Notes under the pieces: model-generated | Seen by the model: only the letters and a program-made list of their open reading frames with translations | What the model was told of the DNA's origin: nothing | Database searches by the model: none | Assembly: GCA_031425195.1 (NCBI GenBank) | Contig: JANPIX010000015.1 | Coordinates: forward strand, 1-38,764 | Reading direction: 5' to 3' | Origin: JANPIX01 sp031425195 | GTDB lineage: Bacteria; Pseudomonadota; Alphaproteobacteria; Rhodobacterales; Rhodobacteraceae | DNA: 38,764 bases | Translations under genes and position numbers: made by a program | Part shown: positions 24,307-33,888 of the stretch, one piece after another | How positions within the stretch are numbered: position 1 is the first letter of the stretch | How the letters are laid out: each line of letters begins with the position of its first letter

Positions 24307-24852
24307 TCAGGTCGGTTCGTTTGCAAAGGCAGACACCGAGGCAATCCAATATCCGTCATTTCCGTTCTGCGGCAGGTTCAGCCCCAGGCCAGAAGTGGGG
24401 AAAATCGGATCGACACTCACGCAGGCCCGCACCAGCATCAGATCACCGCCAACACCTGTCGTCACGCTGTCGAGCATATTGACGTCCTCGTCTCTGTTCA
24501 TGCATTCGACAGGCGTCATGGGCATGTCCCAGAAATCCATGCTGATCCGGGTCAGGTTCAGCACCAGAACTTCGTCGCAATTGCGGATGACAAGCGAATT
24601 GGTGCAGATCCGCCTTTTCAACTCCTCAGCCATGGTGCCCGTGGCAGGTTGCGGGATCAGGCCAACGCGCAGATCACGCATCGTCATATCAACGCCGCGT
24701 TCCAGCATGATGGCACGGATCATCATCATGCCAGACTCGAACGCCATGATGAACATGAAAACCATGACCGGAAAGCAAAGCGCGAATTCGATTGTCGCCG
24801 TGCCGTCCTCTGACACTGCAAATCTGCGCAGGCGATGACGAAGCCTGATCAT
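24307..24852 (-). CDS. TadE-like pseudopilin
   Basis: A 181-residue protein with a basic N-terminus (MIRLRHRLRRF) and the TadE signature SEDGTATIEFALCFPVMVFMF, in which the conserved Glu follows the cleavage site region, then a periplasmic domain with several Cys. Predicted minor pilin-like component of a Tad pilus. Its ATG overlaps the stop of the upstream von Willebrand gene (ATGA), and the next gene follows after 9 nt, giving a tight operon. Confidence 0.8.
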   Translation of the reverse strand: MIRLRHRLRRFAVSEDGTATIEFALCFPVMVFMFIMAFESGMMMIRAIMLERGVDMTMRDLRVGLIPQPATGTMAEELKRRICTNSLVIRNCDEVLVLNLTRISMDFWDMPMTPVECMNRDEDVNMLDSVTTGVGGDLMLVRACVSVDPIFPTSGLGLNLPQNGNDGYWIASVSAFANEPT

Positions 24853-26702
24853 TGGGTCAGCCTCAGATAGTTGATCTGGTTGGCAATGATGTTGAAAGCA
24901 CCGTCAAGGTCATCGCCGTTTTCCGGCTCGAAATAGTATGCGTCGGTTGTGGCACAGTTCTTGATCACAAGTTTGGCCGCAGTTGGTGCCTGAAGGGCGA
25001 TGCCGAACACGATCGCCTTTGGTTGCACATTCGGCAGGCCCACATCTGCCGGGAATCGCGCGACTTTCAGCAGATCGCAGGTTTGGTCCAACGTTGTGTC
25101 CATCTGAGGAGCCGTGGCCCAGAGTTGCTTGAACGCACTGTTGGCATTGCTGTAGTAGCTTTTGTAAAAATTGCTGCGGGTCGTATCGGTGGTGCCAAGG
25201 GCACGTGCATAGAAATGCCATGCGACATAGCTTCCCCGGAATGTCGCCCATACCTCGGGCCAGGTTAGCTGTTTGAGATTGGCCGCTGCGCCAGTGCTGT
25301 TCCAGACAACAGTCTTCCACCCGTTAGTGTGAGGTGTGGTCGTTGTCGCAACAAGATGCGGAACCCACCATGTCCGCGCCGTCGGCGAAGCCGCTGTCAA
25401 TGGTGATGGGTTGATGCTCGTTGGCACGGTCGCAAAAGGGAACTGAATGGAATAATTTCCATCAGCGATACTGCGCCAGATAGGAGAAAGGCCATTTTTA
25501 TACGGTGGTTTTACAACCATGTGGTCCACATGTTCGCCATCCGTCATCAGGATGATGAACTTGCGCGACTGCCGGTCGTCATAATCATAAGGGCGGATGT
25601 CATAGGCGGCGTCGATTTTGCCCGCGGCAGCGAACTGCGCAAACATCGGCCGCGCGCCGGGATCGGCCAGATAGGCACCCCACTTCATACCCAGCGTAAT
25701 CGAAGTCCGGCCCCCTGCAAGCAGGGCATCAATGCGCTGCTTGATCACGGCGCGGTCGTTTGACGGCAGACGTACCTGATTGACGCCCGGGACAGCCGTT
25801 ATGTTGCATTCTTCAGTCGGATCCCCACTCGTTGTCGTGAAGTGGACAGCTCCCGTAGACTGCGACGTCCCGGTGTAGGAGTAGAACTGGTTTCCGGTGT
25901 TGGTTGCCGATTTCATGTCGGCCCAAGTAAATATCTCGGTCAGGGCTGGGCGGTTGATGTTGAGCGTGCTGAAGAAGGCCGCAGTAGACGGAAGCTCGAT
26001 ACACTCCGACCCGGCTTTGAAAGGAGCAGGGACATTCGGAAACTTCTCGCGCAAATCGGTGCCGACGTTGACTTGCGCGTTGTAAGGGACAACCGCGATC
26101 GACACATGCGAGCCGTCGGCGTCTACCATCACGTCGTCGACGAATTTCTTTGCGGCCTCTTTCAACCGCTGAATTTTCGTTCCCGAACCGGCGCTTGAGG
26201 TCATGGACCCGGATACGTCAAGCACCAGAACGATTTCGATGTCCTTGATTTCCTGGGTTGCCCCCGCCGTCGCCGCTGCCGGCAATTCGTTGATCCCCAT
26301 CAGGTGCATGTATTTTGGGTGGGTTTCTGCAATGGCCAGCGCAGAAACCCGGCGATAGATGTCATTGGCACCCTGCACGACGGTCACAGATTCTAGATAG
26401 TCGGTCAGCTGCGCCTTGGCGAAGTAATCGCGCACCACCGACTCGGCGTCGAGGGACTGTGTCAGGCTTGCTGCGGCCAGCACGGAACGGTCCAGCGTCT
26501 GTTGCAACTCGGTGCGCATCCGTTCGTGGCGCATCAGATCCACTGCCATGCCGCCGATCATCAACATGAGAACAAATATGATCATGCCGAAGATGATGAG
26601 CGATCCGCCTTCATCCCTGCCAAAGCGGTTCATGGCACGAAGTACGGAGTCTTTGGCGGTGGCAGCCTGCCCAAGACGACCGTGCAGATTTCCGATCTTC
26701 AT
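24849..26702 (-). CDS. TadG-like protein with von Willebrand factor A domain
   Basis: A 617-residue surface/pilus-associated protein. The N-terminus has RDEGGSLIIFGMIIFVLMLMIGG, an inner-membrane anchor followed by the TadG-type helix AVDLMRHERMRTELQQTLD. The von Willebrand A domain begins at about residue 155 with IVLVLDVSGSMTSS, a full MIDAS motif (DxSxS), and includes the later strand FIILMTDGEHVDH. A large insert between them suggests an adhesive domain. ATG at 26702 is chosen over an earlier start because the region before it is not family-like. It is the first gene of the Tad unit, behind a regulatory repeat region at 26813-26850. Confidence 0.85.
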   Translation of the reverse strand: MKIGNLHGRLGQAATAKDSVLRAMNRFGRDEGGSLIIFGMIIFVLMLMIGGMAVDLMRHERMRTELQQTLDRSVLAAASLTQSLDAESVVRDYFAKAQLTDYLESVTVVQGANDIYRRVSALAIAETHPKYMHLMGINELPAAATAGATQEIKDIEIVLVLDVSGSMTSSAGSGTKIQRLKEAAKKFVDDVMVDADGSHVSIAVVPYNAQVNVGTDLREKFPNVPAPFKAGSECIELPSTAAFFSTLNINRPALTEIFTWADMKSATNTGNQFYSYTGTSQSTGAVHFTTTSGDPTEECNITAVPGVNQVRLPSNDRAVIKQRIDALLAGGRTSITLGMKWGAYLADPGARPMFAQFAAAGKIDAAYDIRPYDYDDRQSRKFIILMTDGEHVDHMVVKPPYKNGLSPIWRSIADGNYSIQFPFATVPTSINPSPLTAASPTARTWWVPHLVATTTTPHTNGWKTVVWNSTGAAANLKQLTWPEVWATFRGSYVAWHFYARALGTTDTTRSNFYKSYYSNANSAFKQLWATAPQMDTTLDQTCDLLKVARFPADVGLPNVQPKAIVFGIALQAPTAAKLVIKNCATTDAYYFEPENGDDLDGAFNIIANQINYLRLTQ

Positions 26703-27113
26703 AAACACCACTCCCCGCGGCGAATGCAAATGTTCAAACAGGGTCTGCCAAAAATTGCAGACAGAATTTTCCAAAACTTACCTAGCGTGAGTGTTGGGGC
26801 AGAAATATGGCAATTTCGTCGAATCATGGACGAAATCAACATTCGTCGAAACGGCCATGGATTTAATGTGGTTATTGTGAGGTTCTGAGCAACAAACAGG
26901 CAGCGGCACCCGGTTTTTCAACGATCTGCCCTGCGGTCAAAGGCTGTTTTCCCCTTCAGGACGTATTTTCATCAACGTTTAACGAATCGCCCGCATTGAT
27001 AAAGTGCCGGAAAAAAGGGCAGATTGTGAACGGCGCGTTCCTGGCGCGCCTTGTCCGGCACGCATCGCGGGCAGGTCGGACGAACCCGAAGTCCCCGCGA
27101 CAAGGATGGTACA
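26703..27113. promoter_or_regulatory. divergent promoter region between the Tad unit and glutamate dehydrogenase
   Basis: About 410 bp with no convincing gene. It contains the inverted and direct repeats at 26813-26850 nearer to the Tad side, and an AAGGA ribosome binding site before 27114. I cannot place -35/-10 boxes with confidence. Confidence 0.5.
26813..26850. promoter_or_regulatory. repeat cluster, putative operator
   Basis: ATTTCGTC (26813-26820) and GACGAAAT (26829-26836) form a perfect 8-bp inverted repeat with an 8-nt spacer. The near-palindrome TTCGTCGAA occurs at 26815-26823 and again at 26842-26850, 27 bp apart. It lies 111-148 nt upstream of the TadG-like start, a place for an activator site or operator. 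Confidence 0.45.
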
Positions 27114-28547
27114 ATGAACGCTGCTGGCGAGCCGAGTTTTCGGGAAAGTGTCGATCTCATGTTCAATAGGGCCGTCGCCCTGATGGATCTTTCGCCCGGG
27201 CTGGAACAGAAGATCCGGGTCTGCAATTCCACCTATACCGTCCGTTTTGGCGTGCGTCTGAGGGGCAAAATCGAAACATTCACCGGCTATCGCTCGGTTC
27301 ACTCCGAACATATGGAGCCTGTGAAAGGCGGCATCCGCTTTGCCCTGTCTGTCAATCAGGACGAGGTTGAGGCGCTTGCCGCCCTGATGACCTACAAGTG
27401 CGCGTTGGTGGAAACGCCGTTCGGCGGCTCCAAGGGCGGGTTGTGCATCGATCCCCGCGCTTGGGATGAACACGAACTTGAACAGATCACCCGGCGGTTT
27501 GCCTATGAACTCATCAAGCGCGACCTGATCCATCCGGCGCAAAACGTGCCTGCGCCAGATATGGGCACGGGCGAACGTGAAATGGCATGGATTGCCGATC
27601 AATACGCGCGGATGAACACCACCGACATCAACGCCAAGGCCTGCGTTACGGGCAAACCGCCCCATGCCGGGGGCATTCAGGGCCGGGTGGAGGCAACGGG
27701 CCGTGGCGTTCAATATGCGCTGCGGGAATTCTTTCGCCACCCGGAAGACAAGGCAAAGGCCGGAATGGACGGCGGCCTTGAGGGTAAACGGGTGATCGTG
27801 CAGGGGCTTGGCAACGTCGGCTATCACGCGGCCAAGTTCTTGTCAGAGGAAGACGGGTGCAAGATCACCGCAATCATCGAACGCGACGGTGCCGTTCTGA
27901 ACGACGCAGGGCTGGACGTTGAGGCACTGCGCCAACACCTGAACGCCACCAAGGGTTCGGTCGCGGGTTTCGTGGGCGGCACCGTGGTCACGGACGGCGC
28001 GGCCGTTCTGGAGCATGACTGCGATATTCTGATCCCAGCCGCGATGGAAGGCGTGATCAACAAAACCAACGCAGCGGGCATCAAGGCGCGACTGGTGGTG
28101 GAGGCTGCGAATGGCCCGATCACCTTTGGCGGCGACGAGGTGCTGCGCGCCAAGGGCGTGGTCATCATCCCCGACATGTATGCCAACGCGGGCGGCGTCA
28201 CGGTCAGCTATTTCGAGTGGGTCAAGAACCTGTCGCACATCCGGTTCGGACGTATGCAGCGCCGCGCCGAAGAGGCGCGTCACGATCTTCTGGTGCACGA
28301 ACTGGAACGCCTGTCGTCGGATCAGGGCCTTGGCTGGACGCTTTCGCCCGGTTTCAAGGAAAAGTATCTGCGCGGCGCGGGCGAACTTGAACTCGTGCGC
28401 TCCGGGCTCGACGATACCATGCGGGGTGCCTATCAGGCGATGCGCGAGGTTTGGCACGGTCGCGATGATGTGGAGGATTTGCGGGTCGCGGCCTATATCG
28501 TGTCCATCAGCCGCGTGGCGCAGACCTATCAAAGCAAGGGCTTGTAA
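27114..28547 (+). CDS. gdhA: glutamate dehydrogenase (Glu/Leu/Phe/Val dehydrogenase family)
   Basis: A 477-residue hexameric-type enzyme interconverting glutamate and 2-oxoglutarate plus ammonia. The substrate-binding region is MEPVKGGIRF and LMTYKCALVETPFGGSKGG (catalytic Lys residues), then PAPDMGTGEREMAWIADQY and the TGKPPHAGGIQGR loop. The Rossmann motif VIVQGLGNVGYHAA is at about 227-240. ATG at 27114 is preceded by AAGGA. It stands alone upstream of the sarcosine-oxidase-type operon, with a hairpin at 28574-28598 between. Cofactor preference (NAD or NADP) is not decided here. The symbol may differ between genomes. Confidence 0.93.
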   Translation: MNAAGEPSFRESVDLMFNRAVALMDLSPGLEQKIRVCNSTYTVRFGVRLRGKIETFTGYRSVHSEHMEPVKGGIRFALSVNQDEVEALAALMTYKCALVETPFGGSKGGLCIDPRAWDEHELEQITRRFAYELIKRDLIHPAQNVPAPDMGTGEREMAWIADQYARMNTTDINAKACVTGKPPHAGGIQGRVEATGRGVQYALREFFRHPEDKAKAGMDGGLEGKRVIVQGLGNVGYHAAKFLSEEDGCKITAIIERDGAVLNDAGLDVEALRQHLNATKGSVAGFVGGTVVTDGAAVLEHDCDILIPAAMEGVINKTNAAGIKARLVVEAANGPITFGGDEVLRAKGVVIIPDMYANAGGVTVSYFEWVKNLSHIRFGRMQRRAEEARHDLLVHELERLSSDQGLGWTLSPGFKEKYLRGAGELELVRSGLDDTMRGAYQAMREVWHGRDDVEDLRVAAYIVSISRVAQTYQSKGL

Positions 28548-28573
28548 CCGGCCTGCCCGCCATCCTGACATGG

Positions 28574-28598
28574 CTCTGCGCAGTCATACCGCGCAGAG
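28574..28598 (+). terminator. possible terminator hairpin after glutamate dehydrogenase
   Basis: CTCTGCGC (28574-28581) pairs perfectly with GCGCAGAG (28591-28598) with a 9-nt loop, 27 nt after the stop. No T tract follows, so it may act as a transcript stabiliser or a weak terminator. Confidence 0.4.
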
Positions 28599-28719
28599 AA
28601 CCACCCTTGACTGCGCGCGACGCATTTTGTCGCGGATTGACATGGTTTGTGCCGGCAGACATTGAACAATCGGTCGCGGCGGCGTTTGATGCGCAGCACA
28701 GGGTTCCGGGGCGGGTCAC

Positions 28720-29970
28720 ATGCGCTATTCAGGCTTGAAGGTCTTCACCGAAGGGTTGTTCGGCAACAAGAACTGGACCCCCGCATGGCGCGACCCGGCC
28801 CCAAAGGCCGAATATGATGCCATCATCATCGGCGGCGGTGGCCACGGCCTTGCCACCGCCTTCTATCTTGCCAAAAACCATGGCCTGACCAACATTGCCG
28901 TGCTGGAAAAGTCGCATATCGGATCAGGCAACATCGGGCGCAACACAACCATTGTGCGCGCCAACTATTTCCTGCCCGGAAACTCCGAATTCTATTCCCA
29001 TTCTCTCAAGCTCTGGGAAGGGATGGAGGCGGAACTGAACTACAACGTCATGCATTCGCAGCGCGGTCTGATCAACCTGTTCCATTCGGACGGGCAGCGC
29101 GATGCCTTTGTGCGGCGGGGCAACGCCATGATCAATCAGGGCGACGATGCAATTCTGCTGGACCGCGAAGGCGTGCGCAAACATCTGCCCTACCTCGACT
29201 TTGAACAGACGCGCTTTCCCATCTATGGCGGCCTTTTGCACCCCCGCGGCGGTTCGGCACGGCATGACGCCGTCGCCTGGGGATATGCCCGAGGCGCCGA
29301 TCAGCGCGGGGTCGATCTGATCCAGAATTGCGAAGTGACGGGCATAGACATCGAAAACGGCGTGGTGCGCGGCGTGCAGACCACGCGCGGCGCGATCCGG
29401 GCCAAAAAGGTGGGCATCATCGTTGCAGGACGCTCGGGCCAGGTTGCCGCCATGGCGGGGATGCGTCTTCCCGTGGAAAGCCATATCCTGCAAGCGTTCG
29501 TGACCGAAGGCCTGAAACCCGTGATCGACCATGTCGTCAGTTTTGGCATGGGCCATTTTTACATCAGCCAGTCCGACAAGGGTGGCCTTGTCTTCGGCGG
29601 CGACCTTGATTTTTACGCGAGCTATGCCTCACGCGGCAACCTTCCGATGGTTGAACATGTGATGGAGGCGGGCATGACCCTGATGCCAATGATTGGCCGC
29701 GCCAAGGTACTGCGCAGCTGGGGCGGCATCATGGACATGACGCCCGATGGAAGCCCGATCATCGACAAGACCCATGTTGACGGGTTATTCATCGATTGCG
29801 GCTGGAACTACGGCGGGTTCAAGGCCGTGCCCGCGTCCGGCTGGTGCATGGCGCATCTGATGGCGACGGGCGAAAGTCATGCCGTCGCCGAAAAATTCAG
29901 GCTCAACCGTTTTGCCACCGGCCACCTCCTTGACGAGGAAGGCACGGGGTCACAGCACAATCTGCATTGA
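28720..29970 (+). CDS. soxB: sarcosine oxidase beta / N-methylglutamate dehydrogenase subunit A family flavoprotein
   Basis: A 416-residue FAD-dependent amine-oxidising subunit that demethylates an N-methyl amino acid. The dinucleotide motif IIIGGGGHGLATAFYL is at about 30-45, then IGSGNIGRNTTIVRANY, and the FMN/FAD-site region ISQSDKGGLVFGGDL. The pieces GSGNIGRN, FLPGNSEFYSHSLKLWEG and the C-terminal GTGSQHNLH look, from memory, more like MgdA (N-methylglutamate dehydrogenase) than canonical SoxB, which has GGGNTGRN and NYLWD. It is first in a four-gene operon. The symbol given is for the broad family; substrate is unresolved. Confidence 0.85.
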   Translation: MRYSGLKVFTEGLFGNKNWTPAWRDPAPKAEYDAIIIGGGGHGLATAFYLAKNHGLTNIAVLEKSHIGSGNIGRNTTIVRANYFLPGNSEFYSHSLKLWEGMEAELNYNVMHSQRGLINLFHSDGQRDAFVRRGNAMINQGDDAILLDREGVRKHLPYLDFEQTRFPIYGGLLHPRGGSARHDAVAWGYARGADQRGVDLIQNCEVTGIDIENGVVRGVQTTRGAIRAKKVGIIVAGRSGQVAAMAGMRLPVESHILQAFVTEGLKPVIDHVVSFGMGHFYISQSDKGGLVFGGDLDFYASYASRGNLPMVEHVMEAGMTLMPMIGRAKVLRSWGGIMDMTPDGSPIIDKTHVDGLFIDCGWNYGGFKAVPASGWCMAHLMATGESHAVAEKFRLNRFATGHLLDEEGTGSQHNLH

Positions 29971-30057
29971 GGAACCGATGAAAACGCAATCGTCAGTGTT
30001 GGGCGCCTATCGCACGCAGCCGCGTCAACGTGCAGACTGGGTCGGGGGGGCTGCATC

Positions 30058-30327
30058 ATGCGCATAACCTGCCCGCTGTGTGGCCCGCGCGACCGGCGCG
30101 AATACTATTATTACGGTGCAGAGGATTACCTTGATCGTCCCGCCACGGACGCGCCGCTGGCCGACTGGGACAACCACCTGCACCTGCGCGACAACCCGGC
30201 CGGCATCACGCGTGACCTGTGGTATCACGAAATCGGCTGTGCATCCTGGCTTCTGGTAACGCGCAATACCGTCACCCACGAAATTCTGGCGACTGAACTC
30301 GTTGGGCAGCGAAAGGCCACAGCATGA
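30058..30327 (+). CDS. soxD: sarcosine oxidase delta-type subunit (zinc-binding)
   Basis: An 89-residue small subunit of heterotetrameric sarcosine oxidase/N-methylglutamate dehydrogenase. The zinc ligands expected for the family are visible: Cys5 and Cys8 in ITCPLCG, and His57 and Cys61 in WYHEIGCASW. The core R-x-R-E-Y-Y-Y-YGAEDY and DNHLHLRDNPAG are typical. It follows soxB after 87 nt and overlaps soxA by 4 nt (ATGA at 30324). Confidence 0.92.
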   Translation: MRITCPLCGPRDRREYYYYGAEDYLDRPATDAPLADWDNHLHLRDNPAGITRDLWYHEIGCASWLLVTRNTVTHEILATELVGQRKATA

Positions 30328-33263
30328 GGCTTGCAGGCAAAGGCTTGATCGACCGCGCGGCCCCTGTCGGCTTTCGGTTTGACGGGCGTGACTACGTCGG
30401 CTTTCAGGGCGACACGCTGGCCTCGGCCCTTTTGTCAAATGGCGTCCGGGTTGTGGGGCGCAGTTTCAAATACCATCGCCCGCGCGGCATTCTGACTGCC
30501 GGTTCCGAAGAACCGAATGCGATGGTTGAAGTGGTCGATGACGGACAGCAAACACCGAACGTCCGCGCCACAATGCAAGAGTTGTTCCCCGGCCTTGTCG
30601 CGCAAAGCCAGAACCGATGGCCCTCGGCCCGGTTCGACCTGATGGCGATCAACGATCTTGCCGCCCCTTTCCTGAGTGCCGGGTTTTACTACAAGACCTT
30701 CATGTGGCCCCGTGCCTTTTGGGAAAAGCTGTACGAACCCGCGATCCGCCGGGCAGCCGGGCTCGGCCGCCTGTCGGGAACGGCCGATCTTGCACCTTAT
30801 GAAAAGGCCTATGCCTTCTGCGATCTTCTGGTGATCGGGGCGGGGCCCGCCGGTCTGATGGCCGCGCTGACGGCAGCACGGGCCGGTGCCGATGTCATTC
30901 TTGCGGATGAAAGCGCGCGGATGGGCGGTCGGCTGCTGTCGGAAACCGGCACCATCGACGGACAGTCCGGGGCCGACTGGTCGGCAGGCGTCACAGCTGA
31001 ACTTGCCGCGATGCCCAACGTCCGGATCATGTCACGCACGACAGTAACCGGCGTCTATGATGATGGCACTTACGGCGCGCTGGAACGGGTTGGCCTGCAT
31101 CTTGCCGCACGCCCCCATCTGCCGCGGGAATGTTTCTGGCGGATCGTGGCGGGCCAATCGGTTCTTGCAACCGGGGCTCTTGAACGCGGGATCGCCTTTC
31201 CGTCGAACGACCGGCCTGGCATCATGATGGCGTCTGCCGTGCGGACCTATCTGAACCGATATGGCGTGGCCTTGGGGCGGCGTGTGACAGTTTTCACCAA
31301 CAATGACGATGGCCGCCGCACGGCAGACGATCTGATGGCCGCGGGCGTTGTCGTTGCCGCGATCATCGACAGCCGCCCGGATGCGTCTGCTGTGGCCGAT
31401 TGCCCGGTTTATCTTGGGGCGACAGTCGTGGCCACGCGGGGCCGTCTGGGCCTGCGCGAGATTACCGTTTCGCAGGCCGGTCGCGAAATTCGGGTCGAAA
31501 CCGATTGTCTGGCGGTATCGGGTGGCTGGAATCCCACGGTCCATCTGACCTGCCACATGAATGGCCGCCCCACCTGGAATGACACGATTGCCGCATTCGT
31601 GCCGACGCCGGGTACCGTGCCGGGCATGGTGGCTGCAGGTGCAGCGAATGGTGATTTCTCGACAGCGGCCTGTCTTCGCGCGGGTGTTGATACCGCGACG
31701 GCGGCACTTGTCGGCATGGGCAAGACCGTGCCTTCGGTGACGATTCCGGCCGCAGAAGATGCGCCCTATCGGCTGACGCCCTTGTGGCATGTGCCGGGCA
31801 AGGGCGGGCGCTGGGATCGCGAATGGCTCGACTTTGCGAATGATGTGACGGTGAAGGATGTCAGGCTTTCTGCGCAGGAAGGGTTCCGTTCCGTCGAACA
31901 CATGAAGCGGTACACGACCCAGGGGATGGCGCCTGATCAGGGCAAGAACTCCAATGTCGCCGCCCTGGCCATTCTTGCCGACGCCACGGGCCGTGCCATA
32001 CCCGAAACCGGAACCACCGTGTTTCGCCCGCCCTACACGCCGGTTTCGATTGCCGCCATGGGCGCAGGCGGGCAGGGCGCAGGCTTTGCGCCGCAGCGGT
32101 TTCTGACCTCGCATCAGGCTTCGGTTGATCGCCTTGCCCCGATGATCGAGGCGGGGCTTTGGTATCGGCCCAGCTATTTCCCCAAACCGGGTGAGACGAC
32201 GTGGCGGCAGGCTTGCGACCGCGAAGTGGCCATGGTGCGCCAGACTGTCGGCGTGGCCGATGTGTCCACTTTGGGCAAGATCGACATTCAGGGTGCCGAT
32301 GCCGCGCGGTTTCTGGATTTCGTCTATACCAACACCTTCAGCACGCTTCCGGTGGGGCGGGTCCGCTATGGCCTGATGCTGCGCGAAGACGGAATGGTGA
32401 TGGACGACGGCACCTCGGCGCGCCTGGTTGACACGCATTTCCTGATGACCACGACCACGGCGGGCGCAGGTCAGGTGATGCGCCACCTTGATTTCGTGCG
32501 GCAAGCGTTCTGCGCCGATTGGGATGTGTCCTGCATCAGCGTCACCGAACATTGGGCGCAGTTCGCCGTGGCGGGGCCCAAGGCGCGGTCGGTGCTCAAC
32601 TCGCTTCTGGATCATCCGATTGATCCCGGCCAGTTTCCCTTCATGGGCTGCGGTGAGGTCAGCGTGCAGGGGATCGCCGCACGTCTGTTCAGGATCAGCT
32701 TTTCGGGCGAGGAAGGCTATGAAATCGCCGTTCCCGCCCGCTATGGCGAGGCGCTGTTCCGCGATCTTCTGGCGCGGGCCGAACTTGTCGGCGGCGGCCC
32801 CTACGGGATGGAGGCGCTGAATGTGCTTCGCATCGAAAAAGGGTTCATCACCCATGCCGAAATTCATGGCCGGGTGACGGCCTATGACATCGGCCTTGAA
32901 AAGATGGTCAGCGCCAAGAAGGATTGTATCGGCAAGGCGGCGGCGACAAGGCCGGGGCTTGTTGGGCCCGAACGCGAACAACTCGTCGGATTGCGGCCCC
33001 TGGCAGACGTTCCCATCGCCGCAGGCGCACATCTGTTTTCGCCGGGTGATGCGGCCGTCCGGGTGAACGATCAGGGCTATGTCACCTCGGTGGGCTATTC
33101 CCCGACGCTGGGCAGTTGGCTGGGCCTTGGGTTCCTTAAGGACGGTCGCGCGCGGCAGGGTCAGACGGTCCGCCTTGTGGATCATCTGCGCGACATCGAC
33201 GTGATCTGTCAGGTGTGCGATCCGGTGTTCTTTGACAAGGAAGGGGTGAAATTGCGTGGCTAA
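30324..33263 (+). CDS. soxA: sarcosine oxidase alpha / N-methylglutamate dehydrogenase subunit C family
   Basis: A 979-residue large subunit. The N-terminal ferredoxin-like domain includes GDTLASALLSNGVRVVGRSFKYHRPRG-type sequence (conserved RSFKYHRPRG), the NAD-binding domain has LLVIGAGPAGLMAALTAARAG at about 170-190, and the C-terminal third is an aminomethyltransferase (GcvT)-like, folate-binding domain (about 590-970) with SFSGEEGYEIAVPA. It channels the methylene group to tetrahydrofolate. Length is normal. Coupled to soxD upstream and overlapping soxG by 8 nt downstream. Confidence 0.93.
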   Translation: MRLAGKGLIDRAAPVGFRFDGRDYVGFQGDTLASALLSNGVRVVGRSFKYHRPRGILTAGSEEPNAMVEVVDDGQQTPNVRATMQELFPGLVAQSQNRWPSARFDLMAINDLAAPFLSAGFYYKTFMWPRAFWEKLYEPAIRRAAGLGRLSGTADLAPYEKAYAFCDLLVIGAGPAGLMAALTAARAGADVILADESARMGGRLLSETGTIDGQSGADWSAGVTAELAAMPNVRIMSRTTVTGVYDDGTYGALERVGLHLAARPHLPRECFWRIVAGQSVLATGALERGIAFPSNDRPGIMMASAVRTYLNRYGVALGRRVTVFTNNDDGRRTADDLMAAGVVVAAIIDSRPDASAVADCPVYLGATVVATRGRLGLREITVSQAGREIRVETDCLAVSGGWNPTVHLTCHMNGRPTWNDTIAAFVPTPGTVPGMVAAGAANGDFSTAACLRAGVDTATAALVGMGKTVPSVTIPAAEDAPYRLTPLWHVPGKGGRWDREWLDFANDVTVKDVRLSAQEGFRSVEHMKRYTTQGMAPDQGKNSNVAALAILADATGRAIPETGTTVFRPPYTPVSIAAMGAGGQGAGFAPQRFLTSHQASVDRLAPMIEAGLWYRPSYFPKPGETTWRQACDREVAMVRQTVGVADVSTLGKIDIQGADAARFLDFVYTNTFSTLPVGRVRYGLMLREDGMVMDDGTSARLVDTHFLMTTTTAGAGQVMRHLDFVRQAFCADWDVSCISVTEHWAQFAVAGPKARSVLNSLLDHPIDPGQFPFMGCGEVSVQGIAARLFRISFSGEEGYEIAVPARYGEALFRDLLARAELVGGGPYGMEALNVLRIEKGFITHAEIHGRVTAYDIGLEKMVSAKKDCIGKAAATRPGLVGPEREQLVGLRPLADVPIAAGAHLFSPGDAAVRVNDQGYVTSVGYSPTLGSWLGLGFLKDGRARQGQTVRLVDHLRDIDVICQVCDPVFFDKEGVKLRG

Positions 33264-33798
33264 TCTGATCCCGAAAACCCCACTCGCCGGGCAGGTGGCC
33301 TTGTCAGTGGGTGGCGTCACACTCTCCGAAGCCCCCTTGGCGTCAATGCAATCGCTTGCCGCGGTGCGCGGTCAGGAAAAGGCATTGGCCAAGGCGCTCA
33401 AGGCCTTTGGTCTGGCGTCGCCAGCCCCGAACACCTGTCTTCAGAAGGATGGCAGCCTGATCGTGTGGACGGGCCGGGAACAGGCTTTCATTGTGGGTGC
33501 TGCGCCTGTCATCTTGCCGGGGGCGGTGATGACCGATCAGTCGGATGGCTGGGCGCGCCTGCGCCTTGAAGGGCCGGGGACCAGCGACGTGCTGATGCGT
33601 CTTGTGCCCCTTGATCTGCGCTCTGTCGTGCCGGGCTGGGCGGCCCGCGCGCCGCTGAACCACATGCAGGCAATTCTTCTGTGCCCGGCGGCGGGGCAAA
33701 TCGACGTTCTGGTGTTCCGGTCGATGGCGCAGACCGCCTGGCACGAAATTGCCGCTGCGATGCAGATGCTTGCCGCCCGTGCGGCGCGGCCTGTCTGA
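33256..33798 (+). CDS. soxG: sarcosine oxidase gamma-type subunit
   Basis: A 180-residue small subunit of the same complex, with the GcvT-like fold fragment GWARLRLEGPGTSDVLMRLVPLDLR and NHMQAILLCPAAGQIDVLVFRSMAQTAWHE (given here as family-like segments). It begins with GTG at 33256, overlapping the soxA end by 8 nt, which fits coupled translation. No glyA or folate-processing gene follows; dnaG starts 90 nt downstream. Confidence 0.88.
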   Translation: MANLIPKTPLAGQVALSVGGVTLSEAPLASMQSLAAVRGQEKALAKALKAFGLASPAPNTCLQKDGSLIVWTGREQAFIVGAAPVILPGAVMTDQSDGWARLRLEGPGTSDVLMRLVPLDLRSVVPGWAARAPLNHMQAILLCPAAGQIDVLVFRSMAQTAWHEIAAAMQMLAARAARPV

Positions 33799-33888
33799 CC
33801 CGCCGGTCAGCCTGCCCTAACCACGTGTCATCGCGGCCCGTCTGCGTTAGACTGGCTGGAATCGCCCTTTGGAATTGCTGTCCGCCGC

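Noticed and set aside
31032..33320. 762-aa open frame opposite soxA
   Set aside because: Antisense shadow of a clear sarcosine-oxidase alpha gene; composition is His/Arg/Gly-rich as expected for a mirror frame.
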